Shown piece by piece: positions 25,116 through 33,879 of a stretch of DNA of 64,000 nt (positions within the stretch are counted from its first letter, which is position 1; every line of letters begins with the position of its first letter). The translations under genes and the position numbers were made by a program. The stretch is from the NCBI GenBank assembly GCA_043797615.1, contig JAZDPK010000030.1, positions 1 through 64,000 on the forward strand. The letters are read 5' to 3'. A model generated the notes under the pieces. That model made no database searches and had not been told where the DNA came from. It saw only the letters and a list, made by a program, of their open reading frames with translations. This DNA comes from JAZDPK01 sp043797615. GTDB taxonomy: Bacteria; Patescibacteriota; Patescibacteriia; UBA11705; JABHMO01.

Positions 25116-25940
25116 TCATTTGTAATAAACTTTATCGCCGAAGCGCAGATCGATGTAATTGATTTTGCCCAGATTGCTTTTGATGTCGCTCTGATTCATG
25201 AGCGCGGCAAGCCGGCCGATCTGCTCGGCGGCGGGCAGCGCCGAATTGAAATAAATCGCCGCGCCTTCCAGCGTCTTCGCCATCAGCGAATTGGCGGTTT
25301 TCTCGTAAATCGCGATCGTCCATTTGCCTTTTATCAGCCGGGAAAGCTGTTCGTTGAAAGCAATGATCCCGGCTAATTCGCCGGCGTTGATCGCGCGCTG
25401 GCCGATCGATAGATCGCTATTTTGCATATTACGTATTTTCAAAAGTCCGCCGCTGTCCTCGCAATACTCGATCGCCAGGCCGGACGGATCAAGACGAAAG
25501 CACTGGCCTTTTGAAAACCAATTGACCGTTGATTCTTTTTCCTTCAGGCCGATTTCAACGCGGTTCAACAGTTTCTTTTCGATCTTTAAATCGTCGAAGA
25601 AATATTTTTCCGCGATGGCGTTTTTAACGTCGTTGCAATTGAAAATCCAGAAATTGTTGCGCGAAAACGCCAGCCACTTCCTTGAAAAGCGATACTGGTC
25701 GATGATCTTGTCCAGGCTTTCCCTCTTCACCTTGTTCAAGCCGCTGATTTCTACCTGCTTGATTTGGAAAACCGGCGAAAGCCAGATCAAATACGCCAGC
25801 CCGGCGATGGCTACGAAAACAAACAAGAGCGCAAGCTTTATCCAGCGGCTTTTCGCCTTTGCCTGATCGCGGATTATTCTCGGGTTTTTGTAATCCAAAT
25901 TTTTGAAATCTTTTTGGTATTTGCTGCTGATCTGGGGCAT
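25116..25940 (-). CDS. ftsQ: FtsQ-like cell division protein (POTRA domain)
   Basis: A 274-residue bitopic membrane protein. A basic cytoplasmic tail is followed by one transmembrane helix (IKLALLFVFVAIAGLAYLIW, about 33-52) and then a POTRA-like domain (FQIKQVEISGLNKVKRESLDKII). The C-terminal beta region (KINYIDLRFGDKVYYK) is typical of FtsQ/DivIB. It should help assemble the divisome with FtsL/FtsB. It lies after serS on the same strand, away from the usual mur-fts cluster, so the name rests on domain order only. Confidence 0.82.
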   Translation of the reverse strand: MPQISSKYQKDFKNLDYKNPRIIRDQAKAKSRWIKLALLFVFVAIAGLAYLIWLSPVFQIKQVEISGLNKVKRESLDKIIDQYRFSRKWLAFSRNNFWIFNCNDVKNAIAEKYFFDDLKIEKKLLNRVEIGLKEKESTVNWFSKGQCFRLDPSGLAIEYCEDSGGLLKIRNMQNSDLSIGQRAINAGELAGIIAFNEQLSRLIKGKWTIAIYEKTANSLMAKTLEGAAIYFNSALPAAEQIGRLAALMNQSDIKSNLGKINYIDLRFGDKVYYK

Positions 25941-26033
25941 AAGGCAAAGTAAAACGAGTTAAACCTGCCTACCGGCAGGCAGGCAAGCAAGACGAGCGAG
26001 ACAAGCCAATTAAGAGATCCGAAGTTGCTTATT

Positions 26034-27338
26034 TCATTTGTCTTGCTGCTTTTCGATCCTGTCCTGATGATCCATATACGGCTTCAGCGCTTCCGGGATG
26101 TCGATCGAGCCGTCCGCGTTCTGATAATTTTCCAGGATCGGGATCAGGATGCGCGGCGTGGCGACGACCGTATTGTTCAGCGTGTGGCAAAAACGGATTT
26201 TACCGTCCTTATCTTTATAGCGAATATTCAAGCGTCGCGCTTGAAAATCCAAAAACGCCGAGCAGGAATGCGTTTCACCGTAGCCAGAGCCTGTGCCGAG
26301 CGTAGTCGAGGCACGGCTCGGCATCCAGCATTCGATATCGTTCATGTAATATTTTCCCTTGCCCATATCGCCGGTGCAGACATTCATTATGCGATAAGGA
26401 ATATTGAGATTTTGCAAAAATTCCTCCGCGTTATTCAGCAATTCGTTGAACATTTTTTTTGTTTGTTCCACGCCGTTTTCGCAAATAATGAATTGTTCGA
26501 CCTTGGAAAACTGGTGCACGCGGTACAAGCCGTGCGTGTCTTTGCCGTACGCGCCCGCTTCGCGCCGGAAACAAACAGAAATGCCGGCATAACGTTTCGG
26601 CAAATCAATGTCGCCTAAAACTTCGTTCGAATGGAATCCGCCGATTGCCACTTCCGACGTGCCGGCCAGATATTTGTCGTCCTTTTTCAAACGATAAATT
26701 TCATCTTCCGCTCCCGGCAGATAGCCCGTGCCTGTCAAAGAGGCTTTGTTAACGACAACCGGCACGGACATGAGCGTATAGCCTTTGCGACAGATAAAAT
26801 CTACGGCGTATTTCAGAATCGCCGCTTCCAAACGCGCGCCGTCGCCTTTTAAAATATAAGACCGGGCGCCGCCAACCTTCACTCCCCTTTCAAAATCAAT
26901 AATATCCAGATCCTTGCCAAGCTGTTCGTGGCTTTTCGGCAAAAAATTGAATTTCCGCACTTCGCCGACGCGGGAAATTTCCGCGTTTTCCGAATCGTCG
27001 TGTCCGATCGGCGTTCTTTCATCAATAATTTGCGGTACTTGAAGCATCATTTCGTTGTACTGTTCAACGATCGGCTTTAACTTTTCCTCCAATTCGTTTT
27101 GTTCAATGTCAACGTCCTTCATTTGGCGCAAGGCTTCGCTTTTTTCCGCCGGCTTCATGCTTGGAATTTTTTTGGAAAACTCGTTTTTTTGCGCGCGAAG
27201 TTCGTCGATTTTCTGCATCGCCTTCCGCCGCTGATCATCCAATTTGATCAGCTTGGCCAAATCAACGTCGATATTTTTATGGCGGGCGATTTCCTTCAAT
27301 AAATCAATGTTTTCTCTGATGAATTTTATATCTAACAT
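26034..27338 (-). CDS. serS: Seryl-tRNA synthetase with a repeat-derived insertion
   Basis: A 434-residue class II synthetase. The N-terminal coiled-coil arm (about 30-100) that binds the tRNASer long variable arm, motif 2 (GISVCFRREAGAYGKDTHGLYRVHQF) and motif 3 (NNTVVATPRILIPILENYQ) are intact. Between IECWMPSR and YGETHSCSAFLDFQ the protein has about ten extra residues, ASTTLGTGSG, encoded by a palindromic repeat (26285-26314). The insertion sits in the surface loop just before the catalytic GETHS segment and stays in frame. Otherwise the protein looks functional. Confidence 0.95.
   Translation of the reverse strand: MLDIKFIRENIDLLKEIARHKNIDVDLAKLIKLDDQRRKAMQKIDELRAQKNEFSKKIPSMKPAEKSEALRQMKDVDIEQNELEEKLKPIVEQYNEMMLQVPQIIDERTPIGHDDSENAEISRVGEVRKFNFLPKSHEQLGKDLDIIDFERGVKVGGARSYILKGDGARLEAAILKYAVDFICRKGYTLMSVPVVVNKASLTGTGYLPGAEDEIYRLKKDDKYLAGTSEVAIGGFHSNEVLGDIDLPKRYAGISVCFRREAGAYGKDTHGLYRVHQFSKVEQFIICENGVEQTKKMFNELLNNAEEFLQNLNIPYRIMNVCTGDMGKGKYYMNDIECWMPSRASTTLGTGSGYGETHSCSAFLDFQARRLNIRYKDKDGKIRFCHTLNNTVVATPRILIPILENYQNADGSIDIPEALKPYMDHQDRIEKQQDK
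26285..26314. repeat. Palindromic repeat inserted in frame in serS
   Basis: GCCTGTGCCGAGC and GCACGGC arms surround the GTAGTCGAGG core, the same class as the 10442 intergenic repeat (CCTTCGACTC...). It adds about ten codons. Confidence 0.7.
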
Positions 27339-27463
27339 ATTTGATAATTAATAATTATATTTAAAATAAAAACATATTTTACTTCCCCGCAGGGACATGA
27401 TTTTAATTTTTGTCAGATATATTTTCATATTGCATGCTATCATAATAGCGTAAATTCAACCTT

Positions 27464-27682
27464 TTGCAAAGCGCGCAATTATTCATATCTGTTTATAAAT
27501 ATCATCCTAACTTTATTCAATTTTACATTAAATTAATCAAAACAGTTGACAACTACGCTGTTCACTGGTTTTTATGGCCGTTGTGGCTGCCGGTGATCGC
27601 GCTGGAAGTGCTCGTGAAATGCGGCGCCGAGCTGCACTACCACTGGCTCTTTCGCCGCCAGCGCTCCATGACGGCACTCTAA
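27464..27682 (+). CDS. Possible small membrane protein, GC3-rich, start unclear
   Basis: From about 27543 the frame (VDNYAVHWFLWPLWLPVIALEVLVK...) has almost only G/C third bases, a hydrophobic helix and a basic end (FRRQRSMTAL). The preceding codons are AT-rich and look non-coding, and no ATG, GTG or TTG with an SD exists at the transition. It could be a truncated gene or use an odd start. A terminator follows 14 bp after the stop, supporting transcription. Confidence 0.35.
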   Translation: MQSAQLFISVYKYHPNFIQFYIKLIKTVDNYAVHWFLWPLWLPVIALEVLVKCGAELHYHWLFRRQRSMTAL

Positions 27683-27694
27683 CAGCCGCCGTCA

Positions 27695-27728
27695 AAATTC
27701 CCGCTTCGGTCTTCCGACGCGGGAATTT
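27695..27728 (+). terminator. Terminator after the 27464 ORF
   Basis: AAATTCCCGC pairs with GCGGGAATTT; TCATTTT follows. Confidence 0.7.
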
Positions 27729-27746
27729 CATTTTAAAAAAATAAAA

Positions 27747-27774
27747 ACCCCGCATCAGCGCGCCGATGCGGGGT
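27747..27774 (-). terminator. Terminator after the 27780 gene (bidirectional)
   Basis: ACCCCGCATC / GATGCGGGGT perfect stem, T-rich on both sides. Confidence 0.88.
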
Positions 27775-27779
27775 TATTT

Positions 27780-28232
27780 TTATGACCAGGATTGCTTGTT
27801 CTCGCGCAAACCAGCGTTAATCATTTTTGCCAGAGCTTGGCCTTCATCATTCTCCGCTTGGCTGAAATTGTATCGTTCGAGCGTTTGATACATTATTTCC
27901 CGGCCAGGACTGATTGATAATTTGTCCAAATAGGCGTTTACCACCAAGCCGCTGCGGATGCCATGCTGATTAAGATATGACACGGCGACGCGAACAATGA
28001 ACTGAACCGCGCTCAAGCCGTTGAATTCATCCGGCAAATTTGAATTGCTAAAAATCAAAATTCTCCCGCTTGCCCGGTCGTAATAGCCGTTGGCGCCGGC
28101 GCAAATCCACTTTTCACCGGCGATTTCAGTATAATGAGCATTGCCGTTCCAAGATTCATTGGCCAACAGTTTCCACATTTCCGTTTCCATCTTTTCCAGA
28201 TTTTCGCCGATCAATCGTTCAGAATTGATCAT
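27780..28232 (-). CDS. Hypothetical protein downstream of lysS
   Basis: A 150-residue soluble protein not recognised. A central GEKWICAGANGYYDRASGRILIF looks beta-rich. It starts 9 bp after the lysS stop with SD AGGAGG, so it is probably co-transcribed with lysS, and it ends in a strong terminator. No catalytic motif seen. Confidence 0.68.
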   Translation of the reverse strand: MINSERLIGENLEKMETEMWKLLANESWNGNAHYTEIAGEKWICAGANGYYDRASGRILIFSNSNLPDEFNGLSAVQFIVRVAVSYLNQHGIRSGLVVNAYLDKLSISPGREIMYQTLERYNFSQAENDEGQALAKMINAGLRENKQSWS

Positions 28233-28241
28233 TATTGCCTC

Positions 28242-29714
28242 CTATTTTTTATCTTTCATCAATGGAAAAAATACCACATCTCTTAAATTCTCCTGCCCGG
28301 TCAAAATCGTGAACAACCGGTCGATGCCCATTCCCCAGCCGGAAATCGGCGGCATGCCGTACTTCATCGCATCCACGAATTCATCGTCCACTTCCATCGC
28401 TTCCGCGTCGCCGGCGTTTTTAAGTTTTGTTTGTTCCTTAAATCTATTTTCTTGATCGATCGGATCGACCAACTCGGAATAAGCCTTGACTACTTCCCAG
28501 CCGTTGATCACCAGTTGAAATTGCTCGACAACGCGCTGGTCCTTGTCGCTGCGGCGGGCGAGCGGCTGCAGTTCGACCGGATAATTGTAGAGAAAAACCG
28601 GACCGACGATTTTCGGGCGAGAAACTTTTTTATAAAGATTGTCAACCAGCGTTGCCAAGCCCATGTTTTCCATGCCTTTGATTTGAATTTTATTTTTTTT
28701 CAAATCAGCGAGTAATTTTTTCGCGCTGTCATATTTGGAAACGTCAAGACCGCAATCTTTTTTCAACAGCGCGATGTAATCGATCCTGTCCCAAGGCGTG
28801 GTGAAATCAACCTCCTGGCGCATGCCGTCCTTACCGATCACGCTCACCAGCTTAGGCAATTTTAAAACTTTAAAAAGATAATCGAACATTTTTTCCGTGA
28901 ACGCCATATTGTCCTTGTAATTCCAATAAGCGCAGTAATGCTCCGCGTGCGTGTGCTCGGGCAAATGCGACGGATCAATGCCTTCGTTGCGGAACGCCTT
29001 GCCGATCTCGAAAATCTTTTCGTATCCGCCGACGATCAGCTCCTTCATCGGCAGTTCGTGTGAAATGCGCAGGAAAACGTCCAGGCCCGAAGCGTTGTGG
29101 CGCGTCTTGTACGGCTTGGCGTGCGCGCCGGTGGCTTTTTGCAGAAGAATCGGCGTTTCCACTTCCTGAAATCCTTCGCTCCAATAAAATTCTCTTAAAG
29201 TTTTAATCAGATCGCTGCGCAACTGAAATCGCTTCATCGTGTCCGGATTTGAAATCAGATCAAGATAGCGCTGGCGATATTTTATTTCAGTGTCTTTGAT
29301 GCCGTGCCATTTTTCCGGCATCGATTTCAGCGCTTTGCCAAGGAACGTCCACTCTTTGACAAGAACGCTCAGTTCGCCCTTGTGCGTGCGGAAAATTTCG
29401 CCTTCGACGCCGACAAAATCGCCCAAATCGATTATTTTCAAAAAAATTTTGTAATTGTCTTTGCCGATCTTATCCATCTGAAAAACGATCTGCATTTTTC
29501 CGGTGCAATCTTGCAGATGGCCGAAGGTCAGCTTGCCCATGTCGCGGAGCATGATCAAACGGCCGGCGGTTTTCACCGGCGTCCCCTCTTTTGAAGCATA
29601 GCATTCGGCCAGGCTCTGCTTTTTATCGAATTTTTCCGGATAAGGATTGATGCCGATTTTTTTTATTTTACCAAGTTTTTCCAGCCGCGATTTCTCCTCG
29701 TTTTGCTCGCTCAT
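28242..29714 (-). CDS. lysS: Lysyl-tRNA synthetase, class II
   Basis: A 490-residue class II LysRS. The N-terminal OB fold (TAGRLIMLRDMGKLTFGHLQD) binds the anticodon. Motif 1, motif 2 (FRNEGIDPSHLPEHTHAEHY) and motif 3 (GWGMGIDRLFTILTG) follow. In motif 2 the usual P-E-F-T-x-x-E is PEHTHAEHY, an uncommon variant. Length and domain order are normal. The next gene (27780) follows closely. Confidence 0.95.
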   Translation of the reverse strand: MSEQNEEKSRLEKLGKIKKIGINPYPEKFDKKQSLAECYASKEGTPVKTAGRLIMLRDMGKLTFGHLQDCTGKMQIVFQMDKIGKDNYKIFLKIIDLGDFVGVEGEIFRTHKGELSVLVKEWTFLGKALKSMPEKWHGIKDTEIKYRQRYLDLISNPDTMKRFQLRSDLIKTLREFYWSEGFQEVETPILLQKATGAHAKPYKTRHNASGLDVFLRISHELPMKELIVGGYEKIFEIGKAFRNEGIDPSHLPEHTHAEHYCAYWNYKDNMAFTEKMFDYLFKVLKLPKLVSVIGKDGMRQEVDFTTPWDRIDYIALLKKDCGLDVSKYDSAKKLLADLKKNKIQIKGMENMGLATLVDNLYKKVSRPKIVGPVFLYNYPVELQPLARRSDKDQRVVEQFQLVINGWEVVKAYSELVDPIDQENRFKEQTKLKNAGDAEAMEVDDEFVDAMKYGMPPISGWGMGIDRLFTILTGQENLRDVVFFPLMKDKK

Positions 29715-29773
29715 ATTTTTTATGAATTAAAAATATTATGCCTGAATTATACACTATTCGCATATAAAAAGCA

Positions 29774-29804
29774 AAAGCGGATCGGCTTTGCCAAAATCCG
29801 CTTT
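29774..29804 (-). terminator. Terminator overlapping the stop of the 29803 gene
   Basis: AAAGCGGAT / ATCCGCTTT stem; minus strand continues TGCTTTTTAT. Confidence 0.8.
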
Positions 29805-30204
29805 AATGGTTTTCTTGCGCCAGCTGATTTTTTTCAAACTCGGCATACTCGGCCAGCGCCTTGATTAGCGTTTCATTGCTGGTTTTGAATTCGGCCACGG
29901 CAACCGCCATGACGAACAGCTTGGGAAAATACGACCGACCGAGGGCGGTGGCCAGGCTGCATCCTTCCTTTTGGCGCAACTGGCGCGCCTCCTCGATCAT
30001 TTCGCAAAACGCCTTGCAAAATCCATTGCTTTTTTCGATTATCATCTTGAGCGACGCGTTGATCGAGCGGCCGGCCTGCAAATTTTCGCGCAACTGTTCC
30101 GCAAATTGAACTATTTCATCTGCACTGATCCGGTGGCGGCTTATCAACTCCGGACTTTGGCCGGCAGTTTTCACCTGCCTCGGCCTATGCGCCTTATGCT
30201 TCAT
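29803..30204 (-). CDS. Stand-alone T2SS-F/PilC-like half domain
   Basis: A 133-residue soluble protein. FAEQLRENLQAGRSINASLKMI...EGCSLATALGRSYFPKLFVMAVAVAEFKTSNETLIKALAEYAEFE follows the cytoplasmic helical half-repeat of GspF/PilC (L-x-aG-x-s-i-x-x-aL ... G-x-s-l-x-x-al-x-x-x-x-x-F-p-x-l-f-v-x-m-v-x-x-x-E). A whole GspF has two such repeats and three membrane helices; this has one repeat and none. It could be a decayed pilus gene or an adaptor binding pilus components. SD CAGGAG precedes ATG 30204. Confidence 0.6.
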   Translation of the reverse strand: MKHKAHRPRQVKTAGQSPELISRHRISADEIVQFAEQLRENLQAGRSINASLKMIIEKSNGFCKAFCEMIEEARQLRQKEGCSLATALGRSYFPKLFVMAVAVAEFKTSNETLIKALAEYAEFEKNQLAQENH

Positions 30205-30231
30205 GATTTTCTCCTGCTCGCGCTTTTAAAG

Positions 30232-30260
30232 TTTACAAGAATCGGGAATCGTGATATGCT
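30232..30260 (+). promoter_or_regulatory. Promoter of the 30307 gene
   Basis: TTTACA, 17 bp, TATGCT. Its -10 ends 3 bp before the opposing -10 of the 29803 promoter. Confidence 0.6.
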
Positions 30261-30263
30261 GGC

Positions 30264-30292
30264 ATTATGATTGAAATAAATCAATAAGTCAA
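30264..30292 (-). promoter_or_regulatory. Promoter of the 29803 gene
   Basis: Minus strand TTGACT, 17 bp, CATAAT. It abuts the plus-strand promoter -10 to -10. Confidence 0.6.
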
Positions 30293-30306
30293 TCTTGATC
30301 GCCAAT

Positions 30307-30876
30307 ATGCTTGAATCGCCAAAGCCCGAAATAAACACGCTTTCGCGCGCGCCGAAGCGCCTGCCGCACTTTCACGAGCAGGAATCGGAGAGCGAGCAAT
30401 TTGAAATTTCCCAAAACATCCTTCGATCCATGCTTGAACCCTGGATCAGCACGATTGATCTCCGCCTCTCTACCGACGACAGTCTGCCGGTCGCCGACCG
30501 GATGGAAATCATCAGGGCGCTTCAGCAGAAAATCGACAATACCCTGGCCAGCCGTTCGTTTTACATGCATGCGATGGTCAGGCGCCTGCGCGATGGCGGC
30601 GCCAGCCTGGAAGCGGTCAAGAAAGAGCTCGACCCAAAAATCATGCAATACATCGTTTTTTTGGACGGCGAATTGGAAAAATTGAAAAACCGGTACGCTG
30701 CCAATCCGAATCTCGGGCGCAGAAAGCAGCACGTGATTTATCCGAGCGCCGGCGAAGTGCAGACAACGCTGCAAAAAAGGCGCGTGCAGGACGCGCCGGA
30801 AACGCGGACGCAGGCTAGGCCAGCGTTGACTGCCGGCGTTTTCAACAGATTGAAAAATCTAATAGGCAAAAATTAA
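30307..30876 (+). CDS. Hypothetical protein, 189 aa
   Basis: Not recognised. It is a helical, charged soluble protein; the middle (ADRMEIIRALQQKIDNTLASRSFYMHAMVRRLRDGG) suggests helical hairpins, and the C-terminal third is basic and Gln/Arg-rich. ATG 30307 is chosen over the TTG at 30295; there is no strong SD. A promoter lies upstream and a terminator follows, making it a single-gene unit. Confidence 0.65.
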   Translation: MLESPKPEINTLSRAPKRLPHFHEQESESEQFEISQNILRSMLEPWISTIDLRLSTDDSLPVADRMEIIRALQQKIDNTLASRSFYMHAMVRRLRDGGASLEAVKKELDPKIMQYIVFLDGELEKLKNRYAANPNLGRRKQHVIYPSAGEVQTTLQKRRVQDAPETRTQARPALTAGVFNRLKNLIGKN

Positions 30877-30901
30877 AAAAATGGAACTGTCGATAAATCA
30901 T

Positions 30902-30936
30902 AAAACCCCAATATTGAAAAATACTGGGGTTTTGAA
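30902..30936 (+). terminator. Terminator of the 30307 gene
   Basis: AAAACCCCA / TGGGGTTTT stem with T-rich end. Confidence 0.85.
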
Positions 30937-31001
30937 TTTAAATTAATCGCCGTGTTTCACGCTGCCCGGGCATTGCGATCAGCCCTGATTTTCAAAACCA
31001 A

Positions 31002-31466
31002 TCAATTGATCTTAACGATATTATAGACGATATTCCCCTTCGGCGCTTCCACTTCCACCCGATCGCCCGGCTTCTTGCCGAGGAACGCCTGTCCCATCGG
31101 CGACTCGTTTGAAATCTTGCCGTCCTGCGGATTGGCTTCATTGAATCCCACGAGAGTGTATTCCTTTTCACTGCCGTCCGGACCGGAAACAACAAAGCGC
31201 GTGCCGATATCGATTTTATCGCGCGAAACCGTGGCGCCGGAATTGATTGCTTTTTTCAAAATGTCCTCGATTTCATATATTCGGGATTCGATTACGCCCT
31301 GCTGGTCTTTGGCGTCATGGTATTCGGCGTTTTCCGACAAATCGCCCAGCTCTTTCGCCTGTTCGATTTTCTGAATGATGTCAGGCCGCTTTACGCCTTT
31401 CAATTCTTGAAGCTCGTTTTCCAATTTTTCCCGGCCTTCGGCTGTCAAAATGATTTGGTTTGGCAT
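31002..31466 (-). CDS. greA: Transcription elongation factor GreA
   Basis: A 154-residue factor that rescues backtracked RNA polymerase. The N-terminal coiled coil has the acidic tip (GDLSENAEYHDAKDQQ) that enters the secondary channel. The C-terminal FKBP-like domain contains ISNESPMGQAFLGKKPGD. Length is normal. It follows mrdA on the same strand with a 190-bp gap holding a consensus DnaA-box-like sequence (31558-31566) of unknown meaning. Confidence 0.97.
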   Translation of the reverse strand: MPNQIILTAEGREKLENELQELKGVKRPDIIQKIEQAKELGDLSENAEYHDAKDQQGVIESRIYEIEDILKKAINSGATVSRDKIDIGTRFVVSGPDGSEKEYTLVGFNEANPQDGKISNESPMGQAFLGKKPGDRVEVEAPKGNIVYNIVKIN

Positions 31467-31655
31467 AGTAAAATAAATACAGGCCAGTCAGACCTGATCT
31501 CGATTCCTGTTAATTATTATAAATTAAGTATAGCGTATTTTAATTTTATTGTAAATGTTATCCACAGGGGTAAATAAAATTCCACTCGACTTCAATCGGC
31601 GATTTCCTTTTCAAAAGTTTTTTTTGACTTAAGTCAAGCGGAATTTTCAATTTCT

Positions 31656-33686
31656 TTATTTTTTATACGTTCGAAAATACCAATTCATAAATTCAAACGC
31701 GACTGGCGCGGCGGCCGCCGTGCCTTCGCCGCCCTCCTCGACGAGCACGACAATGGCGATTTGCGGTTTTTCGTACGGCGCGAACGCGGCAAACCAGGAA
31801 TGAGCATTCTTGCCTTCCTGCCATTGCGCTGTGCCGGTTTTCGCCGCCGCCGACACGGGCAGAGCGTTCAATATTTTCGCCGTGCCCTGCGTGACTGCCT
31901 GGCGCATTCCCTGCCTGACGACTTCCAGATTCGCCTGCTGAACAAAATTTGTGTTCAAAATCGATGGCTGCACCTCGATTTCCATATTCTTTTCCTGGCT
32001 GAAATATTTCATGACGATCTGCGGCTTGTATAACGTGCCGCGATTCGCGAATACGCACGCGTAATTAACGACTTGGAGCGGCGTAACGAGCAGATCGCCC
32101 TGCCCGATGGCCTCATGATAAGTGTCGCCAATGTACCATTCTTCCTTTTTCGCCGCAATCTTCCATTCCGGCGTCGGCAAAAATCCGGCTTTTTCATTCG
32201 GCAGTTCGATGCCGGAAATCTTATTCAAACCAAATTTTTCAGCGTATTCCTTTATTTTATACACGCCAAGGCCTGGGAAATCAAGATAGCCGCCGCCGAC
32301 AATGTAAAAAAACGTATTGACCGAATCGGCCAGCGCTTTTCGAACGTTTGTCGCCCCGTGGCCGCCGGCTTTCCAATCCGGGAAAAACCATTGGCCGATG
32401 CGAACGCCGCCGACGCTTACAAACGTCGTGTTTTCTTTTATTACTCCTTCTTCCAGCGCGGCCGTGGCAATTACCGGCTTAATGATCGAGCCTGATGGAT
32501 ATTCGCCGCTCACCGCCCGATTATAAAGCGGCTTGCTGTCGTCGCTCAGCAGACGATCGTATTTTGCGCGCGAGATGCCTTTGGCGAAATCATTGCTGTC
32601 AAAAGAAGGCAGGCTGACCATCGCCAATATCTGCCCGTTGTTCGGATTCTCCACGATTGCCACGCCTTTGGACTTGCCGATGGTCGCCATTCTGCTCTTC
32701 ATGACGCCTTCGAGCCTAGCCTGCATCTCGGAATCGATGCTGAGATAAATATTGTCGCCTTTTCGCAGGTTCTCCTGCGCCAGAATTTTCACTGTTCGGC
32801 CGGTAGCGTCGACTTCCACTTCTTCCTTGCCGTACAAGCCGCGCAATTGCGATTCATAGGACGCTTCAATTCCGGTTTTGCCGATAAAGTCGTTCAGCAA
32901 ATAGCCACTGGCGCCAAGCTTCTGATATTCATCCTTGCTAATCTTCCCTTCGTAGCCGATAATGTGGGACAGACTGGAAATAATCCGATTGTCCGCGCTG
33001 GCGGCCGGATATTCCCGCTTCGCCGCCATTTCGACCGCCACGCCCGGATATTTGACGCTGTCGATGCGCATGACAATGGCCTGCGCGTATTCCAAATCGT
33101 CCGCCAATAAAACCGGTTCGTAATATTCCTTCTCATACGGGCCGATTGATTTTATCCTTTCCAGGGAATCCTTTATTTTTTCGTCGCCCAGGTTTTTATT
33201 CAGCCAAGCAATCGCGTCGCTCTCTTTTTCAACGCTTGCCATCATGTCGAAAGGCACGATGTAAACGGCAAAGCCGGGAATGTTTTTCGAAAGCGCCACG
33301 CCACGGGAATCATAGATAATGCCGCGCGGCGCCGGCAAATTTCGCACCCTGATCCGGTTGTTCTCCGCGACGCCGAGATAATGCTGGCCGAGGAACGCCT
33401 GCAGATATACTGCTCGACCGAATAAAACAAGCAGGCCGAGCATGACCAGACAAAGGAAAATCCGCTGCCGATTCGGCGTCATGCCTAGCCCGAGAAAATT
33501 CTTGTTCCGCTTGGCAAGCTCTTCGTCGGAATAATTGATAAAGCTGCCCTCGACCCAGCTTCCTTGCATCTTGCTTTTCATCTTTCGGTTCGCCGAACTG
33601 ATGTCCGAACTGGCGAAAATAAAATCATCGCCCTCGATCTTCCGGCGGCTTTTCAGAAATTTTCGTTTTATGTATGGGAAAAACAT
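31656..33686 (-). CDS. mrdA: Penicillin-binding protein 2 (elongasome transpeptidase)
   Basis: A 676-residue class B PBP. One N-terminal membrane helix (IFLCLVMLGLLVLFGRAVYLQ) follows a longer than usual cytoplasmic tail of about 75 residues. The dimerisation domain (AENNRIRVRNLPAPRGIIYDSRG) precedes the transpeptidase domain with SGSIIKP (S-x-x-K), SVN and KTGTAQ. It crosslinks side-wall peptidoglycan with MreBCD, whose genes lie next to it. The cluster is interrupted between mrdA and mreD by a plus-strand gene. Confidence 0.94.
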   Translation of the reverse strand: MFFPYIKRKFLKSRRKIEGDDFIFASSDISSANRKMKSKMQGSWVEGSFINYSDEELAKRNKNFLGLGMTPNRQRIFLCLVMLGLLVLFGRAVYLQAFLGQHYLGVAENNRIRVRNLPAPRGIIYDSRGVALSKNIPGFAVYIVPFDMMASVEKESDAIAWLNKNLGDEKIKDSLERIKSIGPYEKEYYEPVLLADDLEYAQAIVMRIDSVKYPGVAVEMAAKREYPAASADNRIISSLSHIIGYEGKISKDEYQKLGASGYLLNDFIGKTGIEASYESQLRGLYGKEEVEVDATGRTVKILAQENLRKGDNIYLSIDSEMQARLEGVMKSRMATIGKSKGVAIVENPNNGQILAMVSLPSFDSNDFAKGISRAKYDRLLSDDSKPLYNRAVSGEYPSGSIIKPVIATAALEEGVIKENTTFVSVGGVRIGQWFFPDWKAGGHGATNVRKALADSVNTFFYIVGGGYLDFPGLGVYKIKEYAEKFGLNKISGIELPNEKAGFLPTPEWKIAAKKEEWYIGDTYHEAIGQGDLLVTPLQVVNYACVFANRGTLYKPQIVMKYFSQEKNMEIEVQPSILNTNFVQQANLEVVRQGMRQAVTQGTAKILNALPVSAAAKTGTAQWQEGKNAHSWFAAFAPYEKPQIAIVVLVEEGGEGTAAAAPVAFEFMNWYFRTYKK

Positions 33687-33691
33687 GTTGC

Positions 33692-33805
33692 TTAAATAAG
33701 TTCAAAGCACAAAGCACAAAATCAGTGCAGCGCAGTCGTGCCGACAGGCTGCACTGCGCTGTCAAAATAAATTTAAAATTTAAAGCTTAAAATATAACAA
33801 TAAAT
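33692..33805. repeat. Left flank of an inverted repeat pair around the 33880 gene
   Basis: AAAGCACAAAGCACAAAAT, a GC hairpin (AGTGCAGC/GCTGCACT) and AAATAAATTTAAAATTTAAA. Its A-rich parts are roughly the reverse complement of 34456-34522. Confidence 0.65.
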
Positions 33806-33811
33806 CTTCGC

Positions 33812-33840
33812 TTGACTATTTTAAAAAATCGATATAAAAT
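33812..33840 (+). promoter_or_regulatory. Promoter of the 33880 gene
   Basis: TTGACT, 17 bp, TAAAAT. Confidence 0.75.
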
Positions 33841-33879
33841 GCGTTATTGCTCATTAACAAATTAGATAAAGGAGAAAGC

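Noticed and set aside
27545..27575. Promoter starting with TTGACA at 27545
   Set aside because: No acceptable -10 at 16-18 bp; the word lies within the probable coding part of the 27464 ORF.
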